Notes: a model not told the origin generated them from the sequence alone. Shown: positions 5,766 to 12,633, counted from the stretch's first letter. The stretch is DNA of 12,984 nt from JACQID01 sp035290885 (GCA_035290885.1 DATDTL010000074.1:1-12984); one strand, 5' to 3'. Numbers and translations: made by a program.

Positions 5766-6872
5766 GTGATAGTAGGAACCGTTAAGGAAATAAAGATAGG
5801 CGAGAACCGCGTGGGGCTTACGCCCATCGGCGTCAATGCACTTGTCAGGGAAGGACATGCCGTGCTTGTTGAATGCGGGGCCGGGGCAAACTCGGGCTTT
5901 CCTGACCAGGAGTACGAAGCGCAGGGCGCAAAAATAACCGGAAGCGCGAAGGACGTCTGGGACAAAAGCGATATTGTTGTGAAAGTCAAGGAGCCGCAGA
6001 AAACGGAATTTCCCATGATGAGGGAAGGCCAGACGCTGTATACGTATTTGCATCTTGCGGCAGAGCCGGAAGTCACGAAAGCGCTGCTAGAAAGGAAAGT
6101 AACGTCCGTGGCATATGAAACCGTGGAATTGCCGGACGGCACCTTGCCGCTGCTTGCGCCGATGAGCGAGGTTGCCGGCAGGATGGCCGTGCAGGTTGGC
6201 ATGCATTATCTTGAGAAAACCTACGGCGGCTCAGGCCGGCTTTTGTCGGGCGTGCCCGGGGTATTGCCGGGCAAAGTTGTTGTACTCGGTACCGGCATAG
6301 TCGGAATCAATGCGGCAAAAATCGCCATGGGCACAGGCGCGCGCGTGACCATAATAGGGAGGAACGCCGCACAATTGCGCTATATAGACGACGCCTTCGG
6401 CGGAAGGATACGCACGCTATATTCCAATCCGTATAACATCGAAAAGACCGTGGAGAAGGCGGATCTCCTCGTGGGCGGAGTGCTTATCACGGGGTTGAAG
6501 GCTCCGAAGCTCGTGACGCGCGACATGGTCCGGAAGATGAAAACGGGCTCGGTCATAGTTGACGTGGCCATAGACCAAGGCGGGTGCATAGAAACCGCAA
6601 GGCCGACAAGCCACGCGAATCCGGTATATGTTGAGGAAGGCGTGATACATTACTGCGTCACCAACATCCCGGGCGCTGTGCCATATACGTCAACGCTTGC
6701 GCTGACAAGCAACACCCTGCCGTACCTGCTCAGAATAGCGAAGCTCGGCGCGCTCGGCGCTGCGAAAAACGACCCTGCGCTGCTCAAAGGCATAAACACG
6801 CATTCAGGGAAGCTCACGTGCAAGGAAGTGGCCGACTCTCTTAACATGAAGCATGAGAAGTTGGCGCTCTAA
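5766..6872 (+). CDS. ald: Alanine dehydrogenase
   Basis: This enzyme catalyses L-alanine + NAD+ + H2O to pyruvate + NADH + ammonium, reversibly. The 368 aa from GTG 5766 match the normal length, and the key residues fall at the numbers known for the Mycobacterium enzyme: Arg15 (ENRVGLTP), Lys75 (VKVKEP), His96 (YLHLA), Glu118, and Asp270 in VDVAIDQGG. The NAD-binding turn is GTGIVG (175-180), with IIGRN (196-200) at the end of the second strand. An in-frame GTG at 5748 is possible, but GTG 5766 is preferred because GAGGTG (5755-5760) precedes it and MIVGTVKEIK is the usual N-terminus. It is divergent from the carbamate kinase operon, with 108 bp between starts. The ammonium link between the two units is suggestive only. 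It is followed by a T-rich terminator. Confidence 0.95.
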   Translation: MIVGTVKEIKIGENRVGLTPIGVNALVREGHAVLVECGAGANSGFPDQEYEAQGAKITGSAKDVWDKSDIVVKVKEPQKTEFPMMREGQTLYTYLHLAAEPEVTKALLERKVTSVAYETVELPDGTLPLLAPMSEVAGRMAVQVGMHYLEKTYGGSGRLLSGVPGVLPGKVVVLGTGIVGINAAKIAMGTGARVTIIGRNAAQLRYIDDAFGGRIRTLYSNPYNIEKTVEKADLLVGGVLITGLKAPKLVTRDMVRKMKTGSVIVDVAIDQGGCIETARPTSHANPVYVEEGVIHYCVTNIPGAVPYTSTLALTSNTLPYLLRIAKLGALGAAKNDPALLKGINTHSGKLTCKEVADSLNMKHEKLAL

Positions 6873-6875
6873 GCA

Positions 6876-6914
6876 TTTATTTTTATATTTTTCCTTATAT
6901 TTTTTATAAAATAT
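6876..6914 (+). terminator. T-rich terminator region after alanine dehydrogenase
   Basis: Just after the stop codon the plus strand has repeated T-runs (6876-6906), the usual archaeal termination signal. An AT-only inverted repeat, ATATTTT - 4 nt - AAAATAT, lies at 6897-6914. The region also leads into the promoter of the next gene. Confidence 0.55.
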
Positions 6915-6953
6915 ATCTTATAAGCTTTAATTCGTTTCCGTGCATATGCAAAG

Positions 6954-7217
6954 ATGGAAGTGTTCCTTGCCGGGTTCCTTGGCGGTGTGATACGCGGCCT
7001 TGTAGGGATAACCAAATACATGACCGCGGCGCCGTCAAAGAAACGGGCGCTCTGGGACGGATACATATTTCTGACGCTGCTCTCCTCGGGCGGGATGGGG
7101 CTTCTTGCAGGCGTCTTTATCGCGGAGGATGCGCGCTTCGCGCTGCTGGCGGGCTATGCCGGCACAGACTTCATAGAGGGATTGTTCAAGCTCAAGATGA
7201 AGCAGTATCCATGGTGA
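6954..7217 (+). CDS. Small glycine-rich membrane protein of unknown function
   Basis: This is an 87-aa protein with two clear hydrophobic segments, about 2-20 (VFLAGFLGGVIRGLVGITKY) and about 38-57 (IFLTLLSSGGMGLLAGVF), and a third weaker one around 60-70 (ARFALLAGYAG). A Lys-rich cytoplasmic-looking loop (SKKR, 28-31) separates the first two, and the C-terminus is basic (KLKMKQYPW). The Gly-rich, closely spaced helices suggest packing into an oligomer, somewhat holin-like in appearance, but I do not recognise the family and claim no function. Start: ATG 6954 has an AT-rich box (CTTTAATT, about 6925-6932) centred 26 bp upstream, so it is probably leaderless. Its TGA (7215-7217) lies 4 bp before the start of the next gene, and the GGTGATGAT spanning its end serves as that gene's ribosome-binding site. 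Confidence 0.72.
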   Translation: MEVFLAGFLGGVIRGLVGITKYMTAAPSKKRALWDGYIFLTLLSSGGMGLLAGVFIAEDARFALLAGYAGTDFIEGLFKLKMKQYPW

Positions 7218-7221
7218 TGAT

Positions 7222-7617
7222 TTGCGCGCTTTGGTTTTTCTTCTGATGGCTTCGGCATCGTTCGCTTTCAACGCCACGGCTACCGGAACCTGCGGCGACG
7301 TTTCCGTGATGCTCAGAGGCAACGAAACCGGATGCTGGGACGTGAAGATAGATGCGCCCGGCATCGTGCTGGACGAAGAATGGAAAAGCTCGTTCTTCTA
7401 CGCCAAAGACGCTTATTGCAATGGCAACGGCACTGCAAAATTCAGGCCGGCATTTGACGGAACGGAAGGCGCGATCAAGATCCGGCAGAACAATACAATA
7501 ATTGAACTGCCTTTTATCATGGGCCGTAACTGCCCGGCGCGGCCTCCCAATTTCTTGGCGGTAATTGTTCTTATATCCGCGATGTTTGCCGGAATATTCG
7601 TGTTCAAAAAACAATGA
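7222..7617 (+). CDS. Secreted, C-terminally membrane-anchored protein of unknown function
   Basis: This 131-aa protein has an N-terminal signal peptide (MRALVFLLMASASFA, likely cleaved near 15-17), an extracellular domain of about 90 residues, and a C-terminal membrane segment (FLAVIVLISAMFAGIFVF, 111-128) ending in KKQ. The outer domain has four Cys (24, 38, 66, 104), enough for two disulfides, several NxT glycosylation sequons (N17, N34, N69, N90), and alternating polar and hydrophobic stretches, suggesting a small beta-sandwich. The start is TTG 7222, right after GGTGATGAT; the first in-frame ATG (7246) would remove the signal peptide. It is coupled to the membrane protein gene upstream. 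I do not recognise the family. A role as a surface protein is inference. Confidence 0.68.
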   Translation: MRALVFLLMASASFAFNATATGTCGDVSVMLRGNETGCWDVKIDAPGIVLDEEWKSSFFYAKDAYCNGNGTAKFRPAFDGTEGAIKIRQNNTIIELPFIMGRNCPARPPNFLAVIVLISAMFAGIFVFKKQ

Positions 7618-7622
7618 ATCTT

Positions 7623-8174
7623 TCAGCTTTTTCTCTGCATGAATTCCTTGAACTGCTTATCCGTAGCGGGGTCTGTTTCGCCGGCAGGGATGGCTGAGGG
7701 GTTAATATTATATCCGTCCAATAGTTTGGCCAATTCGATAGGGTGGCCGGGGCTTTCGGTTGCCATGTTTTCCAATACATCAAGAATATCAACAGGCGCC
7801 CTGTTTTTCTTTCCTTCCTCAAAGATTTCCGGTATTTCCACGGGCGGCAATGCGCAATGGGTGTATTTCAACACCCACGGCCTGATTCCTGCTATTATCG
7901 TGTTTCCGTTTCTGTCGTGTGCATAATCCACCGCGTCTTGCGCGGAACGGTGGCTGTCAGCGCAAAAGAGCGTGTCTCCCTGTATGTCATATATAACTCT
8001 GCCTCCGTCAAATACGATATAACCGTTAGGGTTTCTCCTGTCTGCTGTCATTGACTGCAAGACATGGTCTTTGCCGTCATACGTAGTAATCTTTGTCGTG
8101 TCGCCGTATCTTTCCAGCTTCGCCCAGCATGCATCGCTTTCGGGGTCGTGTAACAGGTTGAATACGTCTTCCAT
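7623..8174 (-). CDS. Soluble acidic protein of unknown function
   Basis: From ATG 8174 this is a 183-aa protein without signal or membrane segments. I do not recognise it. The N-terminal half is rich in strands and turns (TTKITTYDGKDHVLQSM, NGYIVFDGGRVIYDIQGDTLF), which looks like a small beta-domain around a repeated V/I-F/Y-D-G pattern. The C-terminal half is helical and Pro-rich (PVDILDVLENMA, PIELAKLLDGYN) and ends in a charged helix. Longer starts at 8186 (MMFGMEDV) or 8183 are possible. I chose 8174 because the AAATTAAAAA box (about 8196-8205) is centred 26 bp from it, as with other leaderless genes here. It lies 18 bp downstream of the MATE stop on the same strand and 5 bp from the convergent surface-protein gene. 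Confidence 0.62.
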   Translation of the reverse strand: MEDVFNLLHDPESDACWAKLERYGDTTKITTYDGKDHVLQSMTADRRNPNGYIVFDGGRVIYDIQGDTLFCADSHRSAQDAVDYAHDRNGNTIIAGIRPWVLKYTHCALPPVEIPEIFEEGKKNRAPVDILDVLENMATESPGHPIELAKLLDGYNINPSAIPAGETDPATDKQFKEFMQRKS

Positions 8175-8204
8175 GCCGAACATCATGCAGAAAAGTTTTT
8201 TAAT

Positions 8205-9572
8205 TTATCTATGCTCTTCCAGCACGCGCTTGTGCTTCCATGAGCCATGGAAGAACCATGCCGCGGCTATAAACGCGGAAAGCACCAGCGATATCGGGAA
8301 GGCCCACCATATGCCTTCAAAAGAGAGCGCGGTGTGGTATGCAAGCGTATATGCAATCAGAAAACGCAGAAGCCAGAGCGACGTTATCGTGAGCGCCATG
8401 GAACGCAGTGTATGGCCGGCGCCCTTGAAAGTGCCTGTTACGACGTCCAGTATCGCAAAGAATCCGAATGCCGGCGCCACGAGATTGAGGAAATTTGAAG
8501 ACATGGAAACCACTGTGGCGTCGTCTATCAGCGCCGATGCTATGGCTTTAGAGAACGCGAACATGAGGATTCCCATCGCAGTGAGCGCCACGAAGCCTGC
8601 CGCCATCCCTGCCTTTGCCGCGTGCTCGGCGCGCTCGGGCCTGCCGGCGCCCATGTTCTGGCCGACTATGGTGGACGTGGCAATGCCAAGGCCCACCGAG
8701 GGTATTATTATCATGGAAAGTATCCGCGTGCCTATGCCGTAAGCTGCGGTGACTTCCGTTCCAAAGGGCGTCACTATGAAAAGCATCGCGATGAAGCTCA
8801 GGGACACTGACGCCATTTCAACGGAAGACGGCACGCCCAGCTTCACAAGCCTAACAAGGGTCTCGGCATGGGGCGCCATGTAAGGCAATTTGACGTGGAT
8901 TCCGCTTCTGCCGCGAAGAAGTATGTACAGCCCTGTGAGCGCGCCGAGCCCTTGGGAAATTACAGTTGCTATCGCCGCTCCTGCCACTCCCATTGCAGGA
9001 ATGATACCATAGCCGAATATGAACAGCGGATCCAGAACAGCGTTGAGGAGTATTGAGCCCATCACGACATAAAGCGGGGTCCTGACGTTTCCAGTCGCGC
9101 GCAGCAACGACTGGAAGACAAAATAGAAGAACACGAACGGCAGGCCGGTGAACGTTATTCTAAGATAATCCTTCGCCATGCCCGACACAGACTGCTCAAG
9201 CGACATCGCGCCGAGCAGCACAGGGGAAAACGCGTAGCCGAGCGCGGCAAGAACGATGGAAAGCAGGATGACGCTGGAAACCGTCTGGGAAGCTATGAAG
9301 TCCGCTTTCTCATGGTCTTTGCGCCCCTTGTACTGGGAAACGAGTATGGTGCCGGCTATGGATATGCCAGTCCCTATCATTATCATGAGAAAAGTCGGGG
9401 GAAAGCTCAGCGAAACCGCGGCCACGGCTGCGGGGCCGAGCTTGCCGACCCAGAACATGTCTATGACGTTGTATAGCCCCTGCAGGAAATTGCTGAATAT
9501 TATCGGGAGCGCCAGCAGCGCCATCGCCTTGAGCAGGTTGCCGTCAGTGATTTCGTTGCGCTCGGGGTGCAT
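8205..9572 (-). CDS. MATE family multidrug/Na+ antiporter
   Basis: This 455-aa protein with about 12 membrane helices is a MATE-type efflux pump, which exports cationic drugs or metabolites in exchange for Na+ or H+. Typical features are LLALPIIFSNFLQGLYNVIDMFWVGKLG in helices 1-2, the loop GTILVSQYKGRKD after helix 3, LLRATGNVRTPLYVV in the middle of the first half, LNAVLDPLFIFG, and in the second half ATSTIVGQNMGAGRPERAE, the counterpart of the helix 3 loop. The two halves repeat the same six-helix plan. The C-terminus is a short basic tail. Start: ATG 9572, with CAATAAATAG (about 9592-9601) centred 25 bp upstream, so probably leaderless. The promoter region is shared with the divergent UbiA gene. 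The substrate cannot be read from the sequence. Confidence 0.92.
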   Translation of the reverse strand: MHPERNEITDGNLLKAMALLALPIIFSNFLQGLYNVIDMFWVGKLGPAAVAAVSLSFPPTFLMIMIGTGISIAGTILVSQYKGRKDHEKADFIASQTVSSVILLSIVLAALGYAFSPVLLGAMSLEQSVSGMAKDYLRITFTGLPFVFFYFVFQSLLRATGNVRTPLYVVMGSILLNAVLDPLFIFGYGIIPAMGVAGAAIATVISQGLGALTGLYILLRGRSGIHVKLPYMAPHAETLVRLVKLGVPSSVEMASVSLSFIAMLFIVTPFGTEVTAAYGIGTRILSMIIIPSVGLGIATSTIVGQNMGAGRPERAEHAAKAGMAAGFVALTAMGILMFAFSKAIASALIDDATVVSMSSNFLNLVAPAFGFFAILDVVTGTFKGAGHTLRSMALTITSLWLLRFLIAYTLAYHTALSFEGIWWAFPISLVLSAFIAAAWFFHGSWKHKRVLEEHR

Positions 9573-9611
9573 ATTTATGGCTGAGTAATAATCTATTTAT
9601 TGCCGGTTCAA
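9573..9611. promoter_or_regulatory. 39-bp bidirectional promoter between MATE and UbiA genes
   Basis: The two start codons face away from each other with only 39 bp between. The minus-strand box CAATAAATAG (9592-9601) is well placed for MATE. The plus-strand tract GTAATAAT (about 9585-9592) is placed for UbiA, though weaker. The two boxes nearly touch, so polymerase loading on one strand probably competes with the other. Confidence 0.5.
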
Positions 9612-10469
9612 ATGACGCTGAATGCAATCAAACTGACAAAGCCGCAATTCTGGCCGCTGTCGATTCTTCCCGCGCTTGCGGGGCTCCATATCGCAGCCGG
9701 CTTCTTTCCGCTGTTCCAGACGGCTCTTGTGGTGCTTGCCGCGGCTTCGCTTTCCGCTCTTGTAGAAATTGTGAACAATTGGTCGGATAGGGTTTCAGAT
9801 GCGCGCCAAGTAATAAAGAAGGTGGCTGGCGTGACTGTGGCTGGCGGATCCGGAATGGACGTTACGGCTCAGCCGGGATTCGTTTTCTTTGTGGGCCTCG
9901 CGTCCGTTGTCATTGCCGGCATTTCTTCTTCGCTTCTTGGCACAAACACTTTTATTGTCGCAGTAATCGGGGCAACTTTGGCGTTCTGTTACTCCGTTCC
10001 GCCGGTGCAGCTGAAATGTCGCGGCATAATAGGCCTTTTGACAATAGGTGGCTTTCGCGGATGCATATCGCTTCTCATAGGATTCCTTGCATGGCCGCAT
10101 GCAGGCAACGAATGGATTGTACCTGCGCTCTATATTTCCTTGCTTATCACCGGAACCGCGACCATACCGCATCTTCTGGATTACAGGGAAGACAAGGCCT
10201 CAAAAATATCAACGTTTCCCGTGGCTGCCGGCTACCAGACAGCAGCGCGCATTGCAGGCGCGTTCATAATAACTTCAACGGCATTCATGCTTGCAGCAGC
10301 GATATCAGGCATTGCAGCCACCAATATTCTTTCTATTCCTGTATCCGTAGTTTCTTTGCTTGCTGGAGCCGCACTGCTTGACAAAAGGCACAATGACCCT
10401 GAAAACGTTATCCGGATGGTGCCGCTTGCGTTCGCGGCTGCACTCGGGTCCCCTCTTGTTTTTCTATAA
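9612..10469 (+). CDS. UbiA family prenyltransferase
   Basis: This 285-aa integral membrane protein with about nine helices transfers a polyprenyl chain from its diphosphate to an acceptor. The first Mg-diphosphate motif is N55-NWS-D59-RVS-D63 (NxxxDxxxD) and the second is D190-YRE-D194 (DxxxD); YSVPPVQLKCRG (127-138) is the conserved loop after helix 4. The N-terminus KLTKPQFWPLSILPALAG is typical of the family. The acceptor could be geranylgeranylglyceryl phosphate (archaeal lipid synthesis), a quinone head group (MenA/UbiA-like) or another compound; the sequence alone does not decide, so no symbol is given. ATG 9612 is preferred over the in-frame TTG 9600 by promoter spacing. The stop is 3 bp from the convergent SpoIIM gene, and a T-rich stretch (10451-10472) at its end may terminate it. 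Confidence 0.88.
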   Translation: MTLNAIKLTKPQFWPLSILPALAGLHIAAGFFPLFQTALVVLAAASLSALVEIVNNWSDRVSDARQVIKKVAGVTVAGGSGMDVTAQPGFVFFVGLASVVIAGISSSLLGTNTFIVAVIGATLAFCYSVPPVQLKCRGIIGLLTIGGFRGCISLLIGFLAWPHAGNEWIVPALYISLLITGTATIPHLLDYREDKASKISTFPVAAGYQTAARIAGAFIITSTAFMLAAAISGIAATNILSIPVSVVSLLAGAALLDKRHNDPENVIRMVPLAFAAALGSPLVFL

Positions 10470-10472
10470 TTC

Positions 10473-11282
10473 TCAGAACGCCGCTTCAAGCCATGCCGCG
10501 GCTATTATCAGTACTTGTGCCATTGCGAGGAGCTTAAGGGAATCTGTAAAAATTTTCCTGAACTTCATGCTGCCGACGCTCTCTCGCGCAATCCCTACTG
10601 ACAAAATTCCGCCTGCAATGCCGGCGACGAAATACGCAAGTATCTCGGGCACGCCGTGAAGCACTATGGAAAACAACCCGGACTGGACGCCGTAGAAGAA
10701 AGCGGACGCCGAGTCAACGCCGGAAGACGTGAATGCGCGCGCTATCATGCCAAGATAAACGCCAATGACCGAGGCGTTCCACGCGAGTATCAGGACCGCG
10801 CCTGCGCCGAATATCGTGGACAATACGAACATCAGCAGCATGACCTGGGTGTTATTCGCTATCAGCAGCAGCATCGTCCCGAAGTCCGTGACCCTGCCGG
10901 TTGCGAAAGACTGCAGCGTTGATGTCTGGAGGGCGAAGACGGCGTCATATTGCGGGAAGAAATAGTATCCCGCGCTTATCGCGAGAGTCGTGCCTGCGAA
11001 GAACAAGGAGAACGCCTTTATGGTGGACTCGTGCCGGACGAAGACGTTGTCCTTGAGCTTTTTTAAGGAAAGAATCTCCGAAACCTCGTCCTGCTCAAAG
11101 AGCTTCTGAAAAAAGGGTATGAATATTATCGTTATTAGCGCCACTGCGAGCATGGAGGACTGCGCCGGAAAAAGATGGTACGAGAACGTTATCGCCACGA
11201 ACGAATACGCGAACGACAGGAATATTATTTTAAGCGGCCTGTTGCTGACGTTCTTCGACACCAGCACGGCTTCAAGAACCAT
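10473..11282 (-). CDS. SpoIIM/DUF95 family membrane protein
   Basis: This 269-aa integral membrane protein has about six helices. The family signature is clear: LLLIANNTQVMLLMFVLS (138-155), GAGAVLILAWNASVIGVYLG (159-178) and IVLHGVPEILAYFVAGIAGG (206-225). Bacterial SpoIIM takes part in engulfment during sporulation; archaeal members have no established role, so a sporulation function is not implied. An in-frame ATG at 11297 would add five residues, but ATG 11282 is preferred: MVLEAVLVSK resembles the usual archaeal start, and the box CTTATTTAC (11304-11312) is centred 26 bp upstream, which would put the 11297 codon outside the transcript. It is convergent with UbiA and divergent from HMG-CoA synthase. 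The acidic stretch 62-77 (FEQDEVSEILSLKKLK) forms a cytoplasmic-type loop. Confidence 0.88.
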   Translation of the reverse strand: MVLEAVLVSKNVSNRPLKIIFLSFAYSFVAITFSYHLFPAQSSMLAVALITIIFIPFFQKLFEQDEVSEILSLKKLKDNVFVRHESTIKAFSLFFAGTTLAISAGYYFFPQYDAVFALQTSTLQSFATGRVTDFGTMLLLIANNTQVMLLMFVLSTIFGAGAVLILAWNASVIGVYLGMIARAFTSSGVDSASAFFYGVQSGLFSIVLHGVPEILAYFVAGIAGGILSVGIARESVGSMKFRKIFTDSLKLLAMAQVLIIAAAWLEAAF

Positions 11283-11328
11283 CTGATTATTTGGCATGAG
11301 AGGGTAAATAAGGTTTTGATTGTAAGCT

Positions 11329-11347
11329 GCCGCAAAGTTTTTGCGGC
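11329..11347. repeat. GC-rich hairpin in the SpoIIM / HMG-CoA synthase intergenic region
   Basis: GCCGCAAA, a 3-nt loop and TTTGCGGC form a perfect 8-bp inverted repeat. It lies between the two divergent promoters, upstream of both boxes. It could be an operator for either gene. It is not followed by a T-run suited to a terminator for any gene. Confidence 0.5.
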
Positions 11348-11391
11348 GCCGGAGGCAATAAAGTTAACGGCATCGGAAGCCGGCAGATACA

Positions 11392-11400
11392 GTTAAAAGG
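11392..11400 (+). promoter_or_regulatory. Box A (TATA) of the HMG-CoA synthase operon
   Basis: The sequence GTTAAAAGG is centred 26 bp upstream of ATG 11422. A transcript would begin at or next to the A of the start codon, so the mRNA is probably leaderless. No GGTGAT-type site is well placed before this ATG. Confidence 0.55.
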
Positions 11401-11421
11401 GTTTGGAGGCGTTAGGTACTT

Positions 11422-12459
11422 ATGATCGGCATTACCGGTTATGGCGCTTACATACCGCGCTTCCGCATCAAGGCAGAGGAGATAGCGCGCGTCTGGAACC
11501 AAGACGGCGATGCGTTCAAGCGCGGCTTGAAGATAAACGAGAAGGCCGTGCCTGCAGCGGACGAAGACACCGTGACGATAAGCGTCGCTGCTGCGAAGAA
11601 TGCGCTTGCGCGCGCCAGCATAGGCCCGCAGCAGATAGGCGCTTTGTTCATAGGGAGCGAAAGCCATCCTTACGCCGTGAAGCCGTCGGGAACGATGGCC
11701 GCGGATGCATTGGGCATCGGCCCGGAGGTCATGGTCGCTGATTTTGAATTCGCCTGCAAAGCCGGCACTGCGGCAATACAGTGCTGCATGGGCCTTGTGC
11801 AATCAGACATGATAAAATACGGCATGGCCATAGGTGCGGACACTGCCCAGGGCCAGCCTGGCGATGCGCTGGAGTATTCTGCCGCAGCAGGCGGCGCGGC
11901 GTTCGTCATTGGCAAGGACAATCTCGTGGCGAAGATAATTGACACGTTCTCCTACACTTCGGACACGCCGGACTTCTGGAGGCGCGAGGGGCAAAAATAC
12001 CCGCGCCACGGCGCGCGATTCACAGGGGAGCCGGCTTATTTTAAACATGTAGTTGAGGCGACAAAGGGCCTTCTCAAGAAGACCGGCACGGCTGTCAACG
12101 ACTACGACAAGGCCGTGTTCCATATGCCGAACGGCAAGTTCCCGCGCGAGGCGGCGAAGAAGCTTGGGGTGCCCGAAGAGAAGCTCAAGGATGGCCTTGT
12201 CGTTGAGAACGTCGGCAACAGCTATTCGGGCTCGTCAATAGTCGGGCTTACCAATGTCCTTGACAAGGCCAAGCCCGGAGAGAAGATACTCATGACGTCG
12301 TTCGGCTCCGGCGCCGGGAGCGATTCGTTCGCTCTGGAAGTCACAGACAGGATAATCAAGGCCCGAGATCTAGCAAAGAAGACTGAATATTACATCAACA
12401 ACAAGACCTATGTTGATTACGGAACTTACGCAAGATTGAGAAAGAAGCTGAAGGTGTGA
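11422..12459 (+). CDS. Hydroxymethylglutaryl-CoA synthase (archaeal type)
   Basis: This 345-aa enzyme condenses acetyl-CoA with acetoacetyl-CoA to HMG-CoA, the second step of the mevalonate route to archaeal lipids. It has the short archaeal thiolase-fold form. Glu80 lies in FIGSESHPY, the nucleophile Cys112 in FEFACKAGTAAIQ, and His234 in AVFHMPNGKFPREAAKKLG, followed by VENVGNSYSGSS (261-272) and MTSFGSGAGSDSF (291-303). The N-terminus MIGITGYGAYIPRFRI is typical. Length matches the archaeal family (about 345-350 aa) and is shorter than the eukaryotic one. Start: ATG 11422, supported by a TATA-like box 26 bp upstream. Its stop overlaps the ATG of the small ORF that follows, and a thiolase comes next. 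In methanogens this enzyme and the thiolase form a complex with a DUF35 protein that channels acetoacetyl-CoA. A DUF35 gene, if present, lies beyond the window. Confidence 0.95.
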   Translation: MIGITGYGAYIPRFRIKAEEIARVWNQDGDAFKRGLKINEKAVPAADEDTVTISVAAAKNALARASIGPQQIGALFIGSESHPYAVKPSGTMAADALGIGPEVMVADFEFACKAGTAAIQCCMGLVQSDMIKYGMAIGADTAQGQPGDALEYSAAAGGAAFVIGKDNLVAKIIDTFSYTSDTPDFWRREGQKYPRHGARFTGEPAYFKHVVEATKGLLKKTGTAVNDYDKAVFHMPNGKFPREAAKKLGVPEEKLKDGLVVENVGNSYSGSSIVGLTNVLDKAKPGEKILMTSFGSGAGSDSFALEVTDRIIKARDLAKKTEYYINNKTYVDYGTYARLRKKLKV

Positions 12460-12629
12460 TGATGAAGAGGCTATTGTCTGAAGGTAGCATAACAAATATC
12501 ATAGGAGCATTTGATTATGAGGGATACGATGCGCTGCGAACAGAGGGGGCAGGAATGCCTTTCATCCCCTATGGCCGTCCTGTGAGTGCCATAAAAGAAG
12601 CTCATATGCTGATATTATGGCGGAGTTAA
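12459..12629 (+). CDS. Small ORF between HMG-CoA synthase and thiolase
   Basis: This is an unrecognised 56-aa reading frame. Its ATG 12459 overlaps the HMG-CoA synthase stop (TGATG), a second ATG follows directly at 12462, and AAGGTG just upstream could act as the ribosome-binding site. It ends with TAA at 12627-12629, 4 bp before the thiolase ATG. The product begins MMKRLLSEGSITNIIGAF, has an acidic-aromatic middle (DYEGYDALRTEG), a Pro-Tyr-Gly turn (PFIPYGRP) and ends HMLILWRS. There is no signal peptide or zinc motif. It is not the DUF35 OB-fold protein often found with these genes. Perfect spacing on both sides argues for translation; composition, less GC-rich than its neighbours, leaves open a decayed remnant. 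Confidence 0.45.
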   Translation: MMKRLLSEGSITNIIGAFDYEGYDALRTEGAGMPFIPYGRPVSAIKEAHMLILWRS

Positions 12630-12633
12630 AAGA

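Noticed and set aside
5658..6053. Long N-terminal extension (132 residues) of carbamate kinase
   Set aside because: It overlaps the start of alanine dehydrogenase on the other strand, has no kinase similarity, and MEITIVAFGGNAI is already a complete family N-terminus.
5729..6202. Minus-strand 157-aa frame
   Set aside because: It mirrors the alanine dehydrogenase coding region and is Ser/Pro-rich in the way typical of antisense shadow frames.
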